Assembly: GCF_000020365.1 (NCBI RefSeq)
Contig: NC_012108.1
Location: forward strand, 3,162,001-3,226,000
Direction: 5' to 3'
Source: Desulforapulum autotrophicum HRM2
GTDB lineage: Bacteria; Desulfobacterota; Desulfobacteria; Desulfobacterales; Desulfobacteraceae
DNA length: 64,000 nucleotides
In this document: positions 17,442 through 26,312 of the stretch, one piece after another
Position numbering within the stretch: the first letter of the stretch is position 1
How the letters are laid out: each line of letters opens with the position of its first letter
Notes under the pieces: generated by a model
What the model saw: only the letters and a program-made list of their open reading frames with translations
Databases searched by the model: none
What the model was told of the DNA's origin: nothing
Program-made: the position numbers and the translations under genes

Positions 17442-19184
17442 ATGAACGAAAAAAATGAAAACATACCTGACCCCAAACGTATAGAAAAAGAGCTTGGCGA
17501 GTTTCTCAACAAGAAGTTCGGCGGTACTGTAAAAATCCTCTCCCCCTCCCTGGCCACAAACGAGGCACCCATTACAGGAAAGGGGACATCTTCAGGTAGA
17601 AAAAAACTTGTCAATTTCAACATCAAGCCCCAGGAACTGATTGCCTATCTGGACCAGTATATTGTGAAACAGAAAAGGGCAAAATCAGTTCTTGCAACCA
17701 AGATCTGCACCCACTTCAACCGGGTCAAACACCTCGAAACAACCAAACATTCAGACGTCAGGATAACGGGAAGCATCAAATCCAACATACTCATGCTCGG
17801 TCCCACGGGCGTTGGCAAAACCTATATTGTAAAACTTATTGCAAAACGCATTGGCGTTCCCTTTGTCAAGGCCGATGCCACTAAATTTTCTGAAACCGGT
17901 TATGTGGGCGGTGATGTGGATGATCTTGTCCGGGATCTTGTGAAGGAGGCGGACGATGATATTGAACTTGCCGAATGCGGCATCATCTATCTGGACGAAA
18001 TTGATAAAATTGCCGCAAGCAGCAATCTCAGGGGTGCTGACATCTCCAGAACCGGGGTTCAGCGGGCACTTTTAAAGCCCATGGAAGAAACAGATGTGGA
18101 CCTCAAGGTTCCCCATGACCCGGTGTCCATGATGCAGGAGCTTGAAAGCTTCCAGCGAACGGGCAAAAGAAGCGAGCGAAGGGTAAACACATCCAACATC
18201 CTCTTTATCATGAGCGGGGCCTTTTCCGATCTCAATGAAATTGTCTCAAGACGGGTAACCCACCACGCCATGGGATTTGGTTCATCCCTTGCCAAGGCAA
18301 AAACGAACAGTGACATTTTAAAGCAGGTCACGGCTGAAGATCTGGTCGAGTTCGGGTTTGAATCTGAATTTATTGGCAGACTTCCTGTGCGGTGCGTCCT
18401 TGACACCCTTTCCAAAGACGACCTTTTTACCATCCTGACCATGCCCAACAATCCTGTCATACTTGGGAAAAGGCTTGATTTTGCTGCCTACGGCATTGAC
18501 ATCGTGTTTACACCCGAAGCCCTGGACATCCTTGCCCAAAGGGCTTTCGAGGAGAACACCGGTGCCAGGGGGCTTGTAAGCGTTGTTGAGAACGCCCTTC
18601 TTGAATTTGAAGAAAAGCTTCCTTCTTCAACAATTAAAAGATTTGTGGTAACACCAGGGGTAATCACAGACCCAAGGGCTGAACTTGCCCTTATTCTGGC
18701 CGATGAAAACCGTGACCAGCTGGAACTGGCCTTTCTTGAGGCAATCCAGGAAACAAGGCAGGCCCTGTCCAACCATATTCTTAACAACTGGAAAAGTCTC
18801 TCCCTTCACCACGGTCTTACCCTGTCTAAGGAGAGAAGTGATCTTGTGGCCCAGTACTACTGCACCCATGTCACTGAACTTGGAACAGCCATCCAATCCA
18901 TTAAAACCTATTATGAGTCCATCAAAAAGGTGGAGGTGGATTTCTACCACAAGCATGACATCAACATCGTGTTTGAAGAGGATGCCATTGACTCGCTCAT
19001 TGAACAGTTCATCAAGTACGAGATTACCTCTGATGACCTCATGGCTAAAATTTACAACGATTTTTACGACGGTCTAAATCTGATCCGGGAAAAATCCGGA
19101 ACAAATCGGTTCTTTATTCCAAGAAAAGCCCTTCTGGACCAAGAGGCGTTTCTTGCTGAACTTATCAGGAAAATAATATCATGA
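17442..19184 (+). CDS. Divergent ClpX-like AAA+ unfoldase with C-terminal extension
   Basis: A 580-aa AAA+ protein most like ClpX, but rebuilt at both ends. Walker A is GPTGVGKT at 120-127, pore loop GYVG at 153-156, Walker B IIYLDEID at 181-188 and sensor-2 GAR at 374-376. The N-terminal zinc-binding domain of true ClpX is missing; residues 1-60 have no paired cysteines. The ClpP-contact loop reads MGF (277-279) where ClpX has IGF, so ClpP binding is possible. The region before NTSNILF, which in ClpX holds the RKH pore loop, differs (TGKRSERR). About 170 residues (411-580) follow the usual ClpX end, with a part resembling a second AAA+ small domain (FEEDAIDSLIEQF). Its stop overlaps ahbC by four bases, coupling it to haem synthesis. 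A dedicated chaperone for that pathway is inference. Confidence 0.85.
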   Translation: MNEKNENIPDPKRIEKELGEFLNKKFGGTVKILSPSLATNEAPITGKGTSSGRKKLVNFNIKPQELIAYLDQYIVKQKRAKSVLATKICTHFNRVKHLETTKHSDVRITGSIKSNILMLGPTGVGKTYIVKLIAKRIGVPFVKADATKFSETGYVGGDVDDLVRDLVKEADDDIELAECGIIYLDEIDKIAASSNLRGADISRTGVQRALLKPMEETDVDLKVPHDPVSMMQELESFQRTGKRSERRVNTSNILFIMSGAFSDLNEIVSRRVTHHAMGFGSSLAKAKTNSDILKQVTAEDLVEFGFESEFIGRLPVRCVLDTLSKDDLFTILTMPNNPVILGKRLDFAAYGIDIVFTPEALDILAQRAFEENTGARGLVSVVENALLEFEEKLPSSTIKRFVVTPGVITDPRAELALILADENRDQLELAFLEAIQETRQALSNHILNNWKSLSLHHGLTLSKERSDLVAQYYCTHVTELGTAIQSIKTYYESIKKVEVDFYHKHDINIVFEEDAIDSLIEQFIKYEITSDDLMAKIYNDFYDGLNLIREKSGTNRFFIPRKALLDQEAFLAELIRKIIS

Positions 19185-20368
19185 TCGGAATTTCTAAGAG
19201 CTCTTGTGTGACCGTGGGACCATCTGTGACATTGCGTGATTCCCGCGACTCAGGCACCCTGCCCTCGCACCTGTTTCAGTTCTCTCTAGATAAAAAACCC
19301 GTGATCGTGTGTAACATAACAAGGCGATCTAAGCTGCGCTGTGTATACTCCTTTGCACAGTCAGAAGATCTTTCCTACGAAAACGAACTTGAACAGAAAG
19401 AGAGCCTTGCCATGATCGATGACCTGGCAGCCTTTGGCGTGCCTGTCATCCTGTTTTCAGGCGGCGAACCCCTGGTTCACCCAAGGCTTGCCGAGTATGC
19501 AGAATATGCGGTAAGCAAGGGAATGCGGGCCGTCATCTCCACCAACGGTACCCTGATCACCAAGGAAAAGGCCAAGACGCTCAAGGAAATCGGCCTTTCC
19601 TACGTGGGTATCAGCCTGGATGGACTGGAAGCGACCCACGACCTTTTCCGGGGCATGAAAGGGGCATACCAGAAGGCGCTTACCGGCATACGAAACTGCC
19701 AGGAAGCTGGCATCAAGGTAGGACTAAGGTTCACCATCAACAAGCGCAATGTCACTGAGATCCCGGGCATCTTTGACCTGCTTGAACGAATGAACATCCC
19801 CAGGGCCTGCTTTTACCACCTGGTCTACTCGGGCAGGGGATCAAGCATTGCCAACGAAGACCTCTCCCACGAGGAGACAAGGAAAGCCCTTGATCTTATC
19901 ATGGCCCTCACAAAAGACCTCCATGACCGGAACCATCCCAAGGAGATTCTCACTGTTGATAACCATGCAGACGGTCCCTATCTCTATTTAAAACTCCTAA
20001 AGGAAGATCCTGAACGGGCAGCCGAGGTTCTGGAATTGCTTCAGAAGAACGAGGGCAACAATTCAGGCCGCGGTTTTGGCTGCATCTCCTGGGACGGCGA
20101 GGTCTATCCGGACCAGTTCTCAAGGGACAAGAGCCTTGGCAACATCAGGAAACGGCCATTTTCTGAGATCTGGATGGACGAGACCAACGAATACCTCATG
20201 AAGCTCAAGAAGAAAAAACTTTACGTTAAGGGCCGCTGCGCAGACTGCCGCTGGCTTGACATCTGCGCAGGAAATTTCAGGGCCAGGGCTGAATCCATTG
20301 CCGGCGATCCCTGGGACACAGATCCCGCCTGTTTTTTAACCGACCAGGAAATCAAAAAGGAGGATTGA
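19181..20368 (+). CDS. ahbC: AhbC-like radical SAM protein (didecarboxysiroheme deacetylase), altered N-terminus
   Basis: AhbC removes two acetate side chains from 12,18-didecarboxysiroheme to give Fe-coproporphyrin III in the alternative haem pathway. From about residue 61 the protein matches that family, with LFSGGEPLVHP, STNGTL and the C-terminal cysteine region (FGCISWDG, GRCADCRWLDICAGNFRARA). The first 60 codons are odd. The expected C-x3-C-x2-C motif reads S50-K-L-R-C54-V-Y-S57, leaving one of three cluster cysteines; the usual W before NxTRR is C44; and the K-L-Y-C block reads K-S-S-C. As written it should not bind the SAM cluster normally. Decay, sequencing error or a changed function are all possible. 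It overlaps the ClpX-like gene and lies two bases before hemB. Confidence 0.88.
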   Translation: MIGISKSSCVTVGPSVTLRDSRDSGTLPSHLFQFSLDKKPVIVCNITRRSKLRCVYSFAQSEDLSYENELEQKESLAMIDDLAAFGVPVILFSGGEPLVHPRLAEYAEYAVSKGMRAVISTNGTLITKEKAKTLKEIGLSYVGISLDGLEATHDLFRGMKGAYQKALTGIRNCQEAGIKVGLRFTINKRNVTEIPGIFDLLERMNIPRACFYHLVYSGRGSSIANEDLSHEETRKALDLIMALTKDLHDRNHPKEILTVDNHADGPYLYLKLLKEDPERAAEVLELLQKNEGNNSGRGFGCISWDGEVYPDQFSRDKSLGNIRKRPFSEIWMDETNEYLMKLKKKKLYVKGRCADCRWLDICAGNFRARAESIAGDPWDTDPACFLTDQEIKKED

Positions 20369-20370
20369 TC

Positions 20371-21354
20371 ATGCTGTTTCCAGATTACAGGGCAAGGCGC
20401 CTCAGGGAAACCCCTAACTTCAGACGGATGATCAGGGAGACTACCCTGCTTGTGGATGACCTGATCCTGCCCCTTTTTGCCGTTACCGGCAAGGGGATCA
20501 AAAAGCCCATCGCCTCCATGCCCGGTCAGTTTCATCTTTCCTGCGACATGCTGGTCAAAACGGTAAAAGAGGCCCATGACTTAGGTATTCCTGCGGTCAT
20601 GCTCTTTGGTCTGCCCGACAAAAAAGACAGTCTGGGCACCGGGGCCTATGCTGAATCGGGCATTGTCCAACAGGCCATCAAGGCGGTAAAAGATGCCGTC
20701 CCCGATATTGCAGTACTCACGGATGTCTGCCTGTGCCAGTACACCGACCACGGCCATTGCGGCATGATCCAGGACGGCAGGATCGACAATGATTCCTCCC
20801 TTGACCTTCTGGCACGGGTGGCCCTTTCCCATGCCCGTGCCGGGGCCGACATGGTAGCTCCCTCCGACATGATGGACGGCCGGGTGGGTGAAATCCGCCA
20901 GACCCTTGATGAAGAGGGCTTTTCCAATACCCCCATCATGTCCTATGCCGTGAAATACGCCTCGGCCTTTTACGGACCGTTTCGGGATGCTGTCTCGTCC
21001 GCCCCCAAATTCGGGGACCGGAAGACCTACCAGATGGATCCAGGCAACGCCATTGAAGCAATCCGGGAAGCCACCATGGACATTGAAGAGGGTGCCGACA
21101 TCATCATGGTGAAACCTGCCCTCTCATACCTTGACATCATCAACCGGCTCAAGGATGAAATCGATCTTCCCATTGCCGCCTACAGCGTGAGCGGAGAGTA
21201 TGCCATGATCAAGGCCGCAGAAATCATGGGATGGATTGACGGACAAAAGGTCGTCATGGAAACGCTTTTGTCCATCAAGCGTGCCGGTGCCGACATGATC
21301 CTGACCTACTCGGCCATTGAAGCGGCCAAGGCCATCAACTCAAGGGAATATTAG
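20371..21354 (+). CDS. hemB: Delta-aminolevulinic acid dehydratase (porphobilinogen synthase)
   Basis: Condenses two 5-aminolevulinate molecules to porphobilinogen, an early shared step for siroheme, cobamides and haem. Active-site lysines are in MSYAVKYAS and IIMVKPALSYLD. The metal site DVCLCQYTDHGHCG has the three-cysteine zinc type. The RLRETPNFRRMIRET start is typical. The ATG at 20371 has AGGAGG at 20358-20363, inside the end of ahbC; a TTG two codons earlier is less likely. It gives 327 aa. It lies between the two late enzymes AhbC and AhbD, placing early and late haem steps in one unit. Confidence 0.96.
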   Translation: MLFPDYRARRLRETPNFRRMIRETTLLVDDLILPLFAVTGKGIKKPIASMPGQFHLSCDMLVKTVKEAHDLGIPAVMLFGLPDKKDSLGTGAYAESGIVQQAIKAVKDAVPDIAVLTDVCLCQYTDHGHCGMIQDGRIDNDSSLDLLARVALSHARAGADMVAPSDMMDGRVGEIRQTLDEEGFSNTPIMSYAVKYASAFYGPFRDAVSSAPKFGDRKTYQMDPGNAIEAIREATMDIEEGADIIMVKPALSYLDIINRLKDEIDLPIAAYSVSGEYAMIKAAEIMGWIDGQKVVMETLLSIKRAGADMILTYSAIEAAKAINSREY

Positions 21355-21358
21355 GCCT

Positions 21359-22438
21359 ATGCATCCTGAAAAACAAGTTTTGACCAACAAGCATTCCCAC
21401 ATCCTTCGGCTTGTGGCATGGGAAACAACCAGACGGTGCAACCTCTCCTGCGTCCACTGCCGTGCTGCTGCCGAGGATCACGACTACCCGGATGAACTCG
21501 ACACAACGGCGTCGTTTAAGCTTCTTGACCAGATCCGGGAGGTGGGTGAACCCATCATTATACTCACCGGAGGCGAACCCCTTCTCCGGCCGGATATCTT
21601 TGATATTGCCGCCTACGGCACATCCATTGGACTCAGAATGGTCATGGCACCCAACGGCACCCTGATCACCCGGGAAAATGCACTGAAGATGAAAGCATCG
21701 GGCATTAAACGGATCAGCATCAGCATTGACGGTGCAACCAAGGAAAGCCACGACCGCTTCAGGGGCGTTGAAGGAGCCTATGATGGCGCCCTCAACGGTA
21801 TTGCCCGTGCCAAAGAGGCGGGGATTGATTTTCAGATTAATACGGTCATCACCCAGACTAACCTCAAGGAGATTCCCAGCATTCTTGCCCTGGCAGAATC
21901 CCTTGGCGCAGTTGCCCACCACATTTTTCTTCTGGTTCCAACGGGACGGGGAAAATACATCGTGGACCAGGAAATCAATGCCCAGGAGTATGAAAAAACC
22001 CTGAACTGGTTTTATGACCAGCGGGAAAAAACTTCCCTTCAGCTCAAGGCCACCTGTGCACCCCACTATTACCGGATCCTGAGACAGCGGGCCAAGGAAG
22101 AGGGAAAAAAGGTAAACTTTGATACCCACGGACTCGATGCCGTAACCCGGGGATGCCTTGCCGGTACAGGCTTCTGTTTCATCTCCCACGTTGGAAGGGT
22201 TCAGACCTGCGGATTCCTTGATGTAACCTGCGGAGACATCAAAAAGACCCATTTTAAAGAGGTGTGGGAAAACTCAGAGGTGTTTAATCGGCTTCGAAAT
22301 ATTGACAACTACGAGGGCAAATGCGGGGTGTGCGAGTATACCCGGGTGTGCGGTGGCTGCAGGGCCCGTGCCTATGAGGCAACGGGCAACTACATGGCCG
22401 AAGAACCGCTATGCACCTATCAGCCGGGCAAGCGATAG
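21359..22438 (+). CDS. ahbD: Fe-coproporphyrin III decarboxylase / haem b synthase (radical SAM)
   Basis: AhbD oxidatively decarboxylates two propionates of Fe-coproporphyrin III to vinyl groups, the last step of siroheme-dependent haem synthesis. The radical SAM cluster motif is intact: C27-N-L-S-C31-V-H-C34 in TTRRCNLSCVHCRAA. ILTGGEPLLRP binds SAM. A C-terminal SPASM-like region has further cysteines (GCLAGTGFC, CGFLDVTCGD, KCGVCEYTRVCGGCRARA). The start at 21359, four bases after hemB, gives 359 aa. It is the in-window control showing what the motif in ahbC should look like. A palindromic repeat follows at once. Confidence 0.92.
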   Translation: MHPEKQVLTNKHSHILRLVAWETTRRCNLSCVHCRAAAEDHDYPDELDTTASFKLLDQIREVGEPIIILTGGEPLLRPDIFDIAAYGTSIGLRMVMAPNGTLITRENALKMKASGIKRISISIDGATKESHDRFRGVEGAYDGALNGIARAKEAGIDFQINTVITQTNLKEIPSILALAESLGAVAHHIFLLVPTGRGKYIVDQEINAQEYEKTLNWFYDQREKTSLQLKATCAPHYYRILRQRAKEEGKKVNFDTHGLDAVTRGCLAGTGFCFISHVGRVQTCGFLDVTCGDIKKTHFKEVWENSEVFNRLRNIDNYEGKCGVCEYTRVCGGCRARAYEATGNYMAEEPLCTYQPGKR

Positions 22439-22592
22439 TTAGTGTTTGAACGAAAACTCACCCACCTGCTGCGTTGCTTCACAAAGCTACCAAATTATAA
22501 ATTGGGCCTCACGTACAACAGTACGCTCCGGTTTCAGCTTTGCTCGCGCCTTGCATCTGGGCAAGTTTTCATCCAAACACGAGTTTTCGTCA
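22439..22592 (-). repeat. Dispersed palindromic repeat, family A copy 2
   Basis: An inverted copy of the element at 15819-15960, filling the space between ahbD and the convergent phosphofructokinase gene. Read on the minus strand, the ends (GTGTTTGGATGAAAAC and GTTTTCGTTCAAACAC) and the blocks GATGCAAGGCGC, GAAACCGGAGCGTAC, GTACGTGAGG and GCAACGCAGCAG match copy 1. The inner arms differ from copy 1, CAAAGCT pairing with AGCTTTG here, but can still pair. Confidence 0.85.
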
Positions 22593-22606
22593 GGCACTAG
22601 TTAATT

Positions 22607-24697
22607 TTAATGGATGGAGTTGAGCATCAGGGTGATGGGTCGATCCTCTTCACTGCTGCCGGTGAACCTGACGGGTCCGGGACGACGATAGCAGTCGTCC
22701 CCGGGTTCTGCAGCAAGCCACTTCTCCCTGAGCGCTTTGACCACCCTGAAGGCGTTGGACTCCACATCCACAATGCTCTTCTCAATAACCAGGGCAAGCT
22801 TTCCCTTTCTCTCCTCAAGGTGCATGAGGCTTGAGATGGGGATGCCCAGGGGTTCCCATTTACAGAACTTGTGCTCAAGGTTTTTGATAACCGCCATCTG
22901 ACCGGTTGCCCCGTTGGCAATGAGACTGAAGGCCGTCAGACCAAGGTTGTAGGTGTAGTTACAGTCAAACTTGGTGGGATCACTTCCCCGGCCGTCATAC
23001 CCGTAAAAGTGGGTCTGGATGCTGAACTTGGGAACTGACTTCTTAAAAAGATCCACCACACTCCCGGGTAAATCCTTTTCATCATCGATCAAACCTGCGT
23101 TCATCACCGTCTGGGTCAGGGTCTTAAGGGAGATGATTGTCTCCTTGACCAGGAGATAGCCGTCCTGGTCATAATTTTTAAATATGGCCCGGCCAAAGCC
23201 TTCGGCATCCAGCCCATCCATCGCCATTAAAGATTCATAGGAACGCCGGTTTATCCCCACCTTGTAAATGCCCTTTTCCCTTAAAATTTCAAGGTAATCC
23301 ATGGCCATGTCCATGAGTATCTTTTCGGTCTTTACCTGGGAAAACTGAAAGTTGCCGTGGGTATCCCTCTCAACCAGCAATCCCTCCTGGAAAAAAGCGG
23401 GAAGGTCGTTGAACAGTTCGTCATCCCTCAGATTCCAGATCGGGGACGCAGCCCTGTCGCTGATCCCCCTTGACAGCCTTCTCAAATAGTCAAGCCTTGC
23501 ATCCAGGTTGGGAAACGAGGCGTGAAAGTCAAGGTCATGGACATTGTTAAACTCGGCAATGATGGTACTGAGCTTGATAATGAAAATCTGTATCTCGTTA
23601 ATGAACTCAAGAACCCCTTCAGGGATAATCATCACCCCGTAATTTTTACCGCTGGCGGCCCGCTTTACTATGGTTTCACAAATGAGTCGGGAAAGATGGC
23701 GAAGGGTCATGCCATATGCCGTATAATCAATTTCACCCCGTTCCTGGGCAGCCTTAAGCCGCTCCTGGTCCACATAGTCGGCAAGGTCCTCACCGATAAG
23801 GGTGAGGTTGGCATGGGTCTGTAGGGCTGTCTCCAGGGCCAGATGACTTGCCACCCGCCCCATCACCTTGCACACATGCCAGTACTTGATGTCGCTTGAC
23901 GCATCCGTGCACAGATTGCTGATATTCTGGGCAAATGCCCTTGCCGCCGTGTGAAACCCGAATGAGGTGGAGCAAAGAACGTCACCATCTTCAGTCGAAA
24001 CTCGGATGTCACCGTCAATGGTCTTTGGGACGCCGATGACCTGAATGCCGTCGACCTTGAGTTCCTGGGCAAGGAAGGCGGCATTGGTGTTGGAATCATC
24101 ACCTCCCACAATGACCAGGGCATCAAGTTCAAGGGCCTTGCAGGTGGCCCGGGAGAGATCCATTTTCTTTTTAAGATCGATCTTTGTACGACCCGTCTTG
24201 ATCATGTTAAAACCGCCCATATTCCGGTAGGCGTCTACCAGGCTTTCGGTGATTTCAACATAGGAACGTTCAAGAATTCCGGCCGGCCCCAGGATAAACC
24301 CATAGACCCTGGATGCGGGATTTGCCTTTTTCGCTGCGTCAAAGATCCCGGAAATAACATTATGCCCGCCAGGGGCGGGGCCGCCTGAAAAAACAATACC
24401 GATATTTCTGCGTTTAAAGTAGCGTTCCTGTTCCGTTGAATGTTCCGGAGTGCCTGGGACAATCTTTTGAACATGATTATCAATGATGTCGGCAAGCACC
24501 TTTTCCGCCTCCCTGTCCTGGGAGAAGCGATACTGGGGCTGGTCTTCAAGCACGGTAAATCCTTCTGAAAAGACCTGGCATTTTTTGGGTGCAAAGGCCC
24601 GCCGTTCTATGGCCTCTCGATTTATATCGGCGATGACACTTGCGGTTTTTGCATGGTTCAGAAGCGTCTTAATATCAATCCTGGATGAATGTTCCAT
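22607..24697 (-). CDS. Phosphofructokinase, PPi-dependent type
   Basis: Phosphorylates fructose-6-phosphate, probably with pyrophosphate and reversibly. VGGDDSNTNA (GGDDS at 198-202) and PKTIDGD (224-230) carry the aspartate and glycine typical of PPi enzymes in place of the GGDGS and PKTIDND of ATP enzymes. IVFSGGPAPGGHNVI marks the long plant/spirochaete-like clade. At 696 aa it is longer than the roughly 550-aa bacterial members, with about 95 residues before the first catalytic strand and a longer C-terminal part. It precedes nothing downstream but the repeat, and follows the GGDEF gene by 17 bases on the same strand. Confidence 0.92.
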   Translation of the reverse strand: MEHSSRIDIKTLLNHAKTASVIADINREAIERRAFAPKKCQVFSEGFTVLEDQPQYRFSQDREAEKVLADIIDNHVQKIVPGTPEHSTEQERYFKRRNIGIVFSGGPAPGGHNVISGIFDAAKKANPASRVYGFILGPAGILERSYVEITESLVDAYRNMGGFNMIKTGRTKIDLKKKMDLSRATCKALELDALVIVGGDDSNTNAAFLAQELKVDGIQVIGVPKTIDGDIRVSTEDGDVLCSTSFGFHTAARAFAQNISNLCTDASSDIKYWHVCKVMGRVASHLALETALQTHANLTLIGEDLADYVDQERLKAAQERGEIDYTAYGMTLRHLSRLICETIVKRAASGKNYGVMIIPEGVLEFINEIQIFIIKLSTIIAEFNNVHDLDFHASFPNLDARLDYLRRLSRGISDRAASPIWNLRDDELFNDLPAFFQEGLLVERDTHGNFQFSQVKTEKILMDMAMDYLEILREKGIYKVGINRRSYESLMAMDGLDAEGFGRAIFKNYDQDGYLLVKETIISLKTLTQTVMNAGLIDDEKDLPGSVVDLFKKSVPKFSIQTHFYGYDGRGSDPTKFDCNYTYNLGLTAFSLIANGATGQMAVIKNLEHKFCKWEPLGIPISSLMHLEERKGKLALVIEKSIVDVESNAFRVVKALREKWLAAEPGDDCYRRPGPVRFTGSSEEDRPITLMLNSIH

Positions 24698-24714
24698 TCA
24701 AATCTCCATTTTTC

Positions 24715-26127
24715 CTAATTCAGCACCACCCGGTTTCTTCCGTCCTGTTTTGCCTGATAAACTGCAGCATCGGCACGACCCAAAACATCCTGGGGCACAG
24801 CATCGTTCTCTCGAACCTGGGTGACGCCAATGCTCACTGTTACTTTTACAGCATCCTTCTTGTAAAGGAACGCTATTCTTTCAATGGTCTTTCTTATTTT
24901 TTCTGCAACGTTTTTTGCATTTGCAGCGTCGGTTTCGGGCATGACCAGCACAAACTCTTCACCCCCATACCTGGCCAGCATATCGCTCTTGCGTATAAGT
25001 TTCGAGGCTCTTTTGATGATCTCCTGGAGGCATTTATCCCCAATGGCATGGCCATAGGTGTCATTGATGTTTTTGAAATGATCCGCATCAATGAAAAGCA
25101 GGGAAAAAAGGGTTCCATACCGCAGAAACCGATCCATCTCATCCTCAATTCGCTGGTTGTAAGCCCTTCGGTTATAGGCCCCGGTAAGGGGATCCTGATT
25201 GATCTTACGTTCAAGTTCCCTTGAGTGTGCGGTGGCCTGGACAAGTTCTGTTCTCAGCTTCTCAAATTCGGTTTCAAAGGTCTGGTGATTTGATGTTACA
25301 AATCCTTTAATTTGCGCCTCATCAATCACCTTCTGCTTCAAGGCTCCCTCGATGGTTGCAAAGGAACTTGCAAGCCGGGCCTTTACCTCTTCAAGATTCC
25401 CGTCTATATCAAGGGTTTTTCTTGCCTGGTCGATCTCATTTTTCAACACCAGATCAAAGGCATCGCCCGGCTCGAGCATTGCTCCAAAATGATCAAACGA
25501 CAGCCGGATGATCTCCTCCATCCCAAGAATTTGTCTGACAATATCCTTTACAAAAATGGCCAGTTTTTCCCGATCCCTGCCAATATCGGTTATGTGCCCA
25601 TGCAAAATATGAAACAGCTCATCACGGACCTTCCCCATGGATTCAAGATCACTGACCTTGACAATTCTGTCTGAAAGCTGGTTCAAGGCGCTCCAATGGG
25701 ATGACTCCAGGGTGCCATTCAAGGTATCGATAATGTCAAGATAACCCTGTTTAAAGGCCTTCATCAAATGGTCACTGGATCCCTTGAAAAGGCTTGAAAA
25801 AAAAGGTTTGTCTTTTCCCCTGTCAACTTCCGGATCTTCGTTGAGTATGGCCTGATGGAACTTCTGGAACAGTCCCTCGATCCTTTCAGTTGAGGCATTT
25901 TTTTTCAGTTCTGCTGAAAGGTCCTTGAGTACGAATGCGACCCCTCTGTTTTTCTCGGTCACAAGATCAATTATCAGGGGAACAAAGCGACTGTAAAGGC
26001 GTTGGTTTTTTTCAAAACGTTCTTCATTGATATCGAGCTCCTTGAGGAGAATATTTTTCTGGGACTCAAGACGGTCAATCCTGGCCCTTAATTCATAGAC
26101 CTGCCTTTTTTCACCCTTGTCATCCAT
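24715..26127 (-). CDS. GGDEF-domain diguanylate cyclase
   Basis: Makes cyclic di-GMP. The C-terminal GGDEF domain (about 305-470) has the active motif GGEEF at 388-392 and the product-inhibition motif RKSD five residues before it, so it should be active and feedback-inhibited. RDPLTGAYNRRAY-like NQDPLTGAYNRRAY opens the domain. The N-terminal 300 residues have no membrane segment and look helical, starting with a coiled coil (about 5-45, YELRARIDRLESQKNILLKELDI). Its input signal is unknown. It is soluble and lies just before the phosphofructokinase gene. Confidence 0.92.
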   Translation of the reverse strand: MDDKGEKRQVYELRARIDRLESQKNILLKELDINEERFEKNQRLYSRFVPLIIDLVTEKNRGVAFVLKDLSAELKKNASTERIEGLFQKFHQAILNEDPEVDRGKDKPFFSSLFKGSSDHLMKAFKQGYLDIIDTLNGTLESSHWSALNQLSDRIVKVSDLESMGKVRDELFHILHGHITDIGRDREKLAIFVKDIVRQILGMEEIIRLSFDHFGAMLEPGDAFDLVLKNEIDQARKTLDIDGNLEEVKARLASSFATIEGALKQKVIDEAQIKGFVTSNHQTFETEFEKLRTELVQATAHSRELERKINQDPLTGAYNRRAYNQRIEDEMDRFLRYGTLFSLLFIDADHFKNINDTYGHAIGDKCLQEIIKRASKLIRKSDMLARYGGEEFVLVMPETDAANAKNVAEKIRKTIERIAFLYKKDAVKVTVSIGVTQVRENDAVPQDVLGRADAAVYQAKQDGRNRVVLN

Positions 26128-26312
26128 GAAGTTACCTCAGAAAGTATGTACTATAAACCAATCCCTGGCCATGCCTGTTGTCCGCTGTAACAATTACCAT
26201 GCCACCTCCCCTTTGGCAAGTGCCTTCCTAAGATACGTTTAACCCTTGATTAACCCGGCATAATTATGTAAAAAGAAGGCTGATTAAATCATTATTTAAG
26301 GAATTAGTAACT

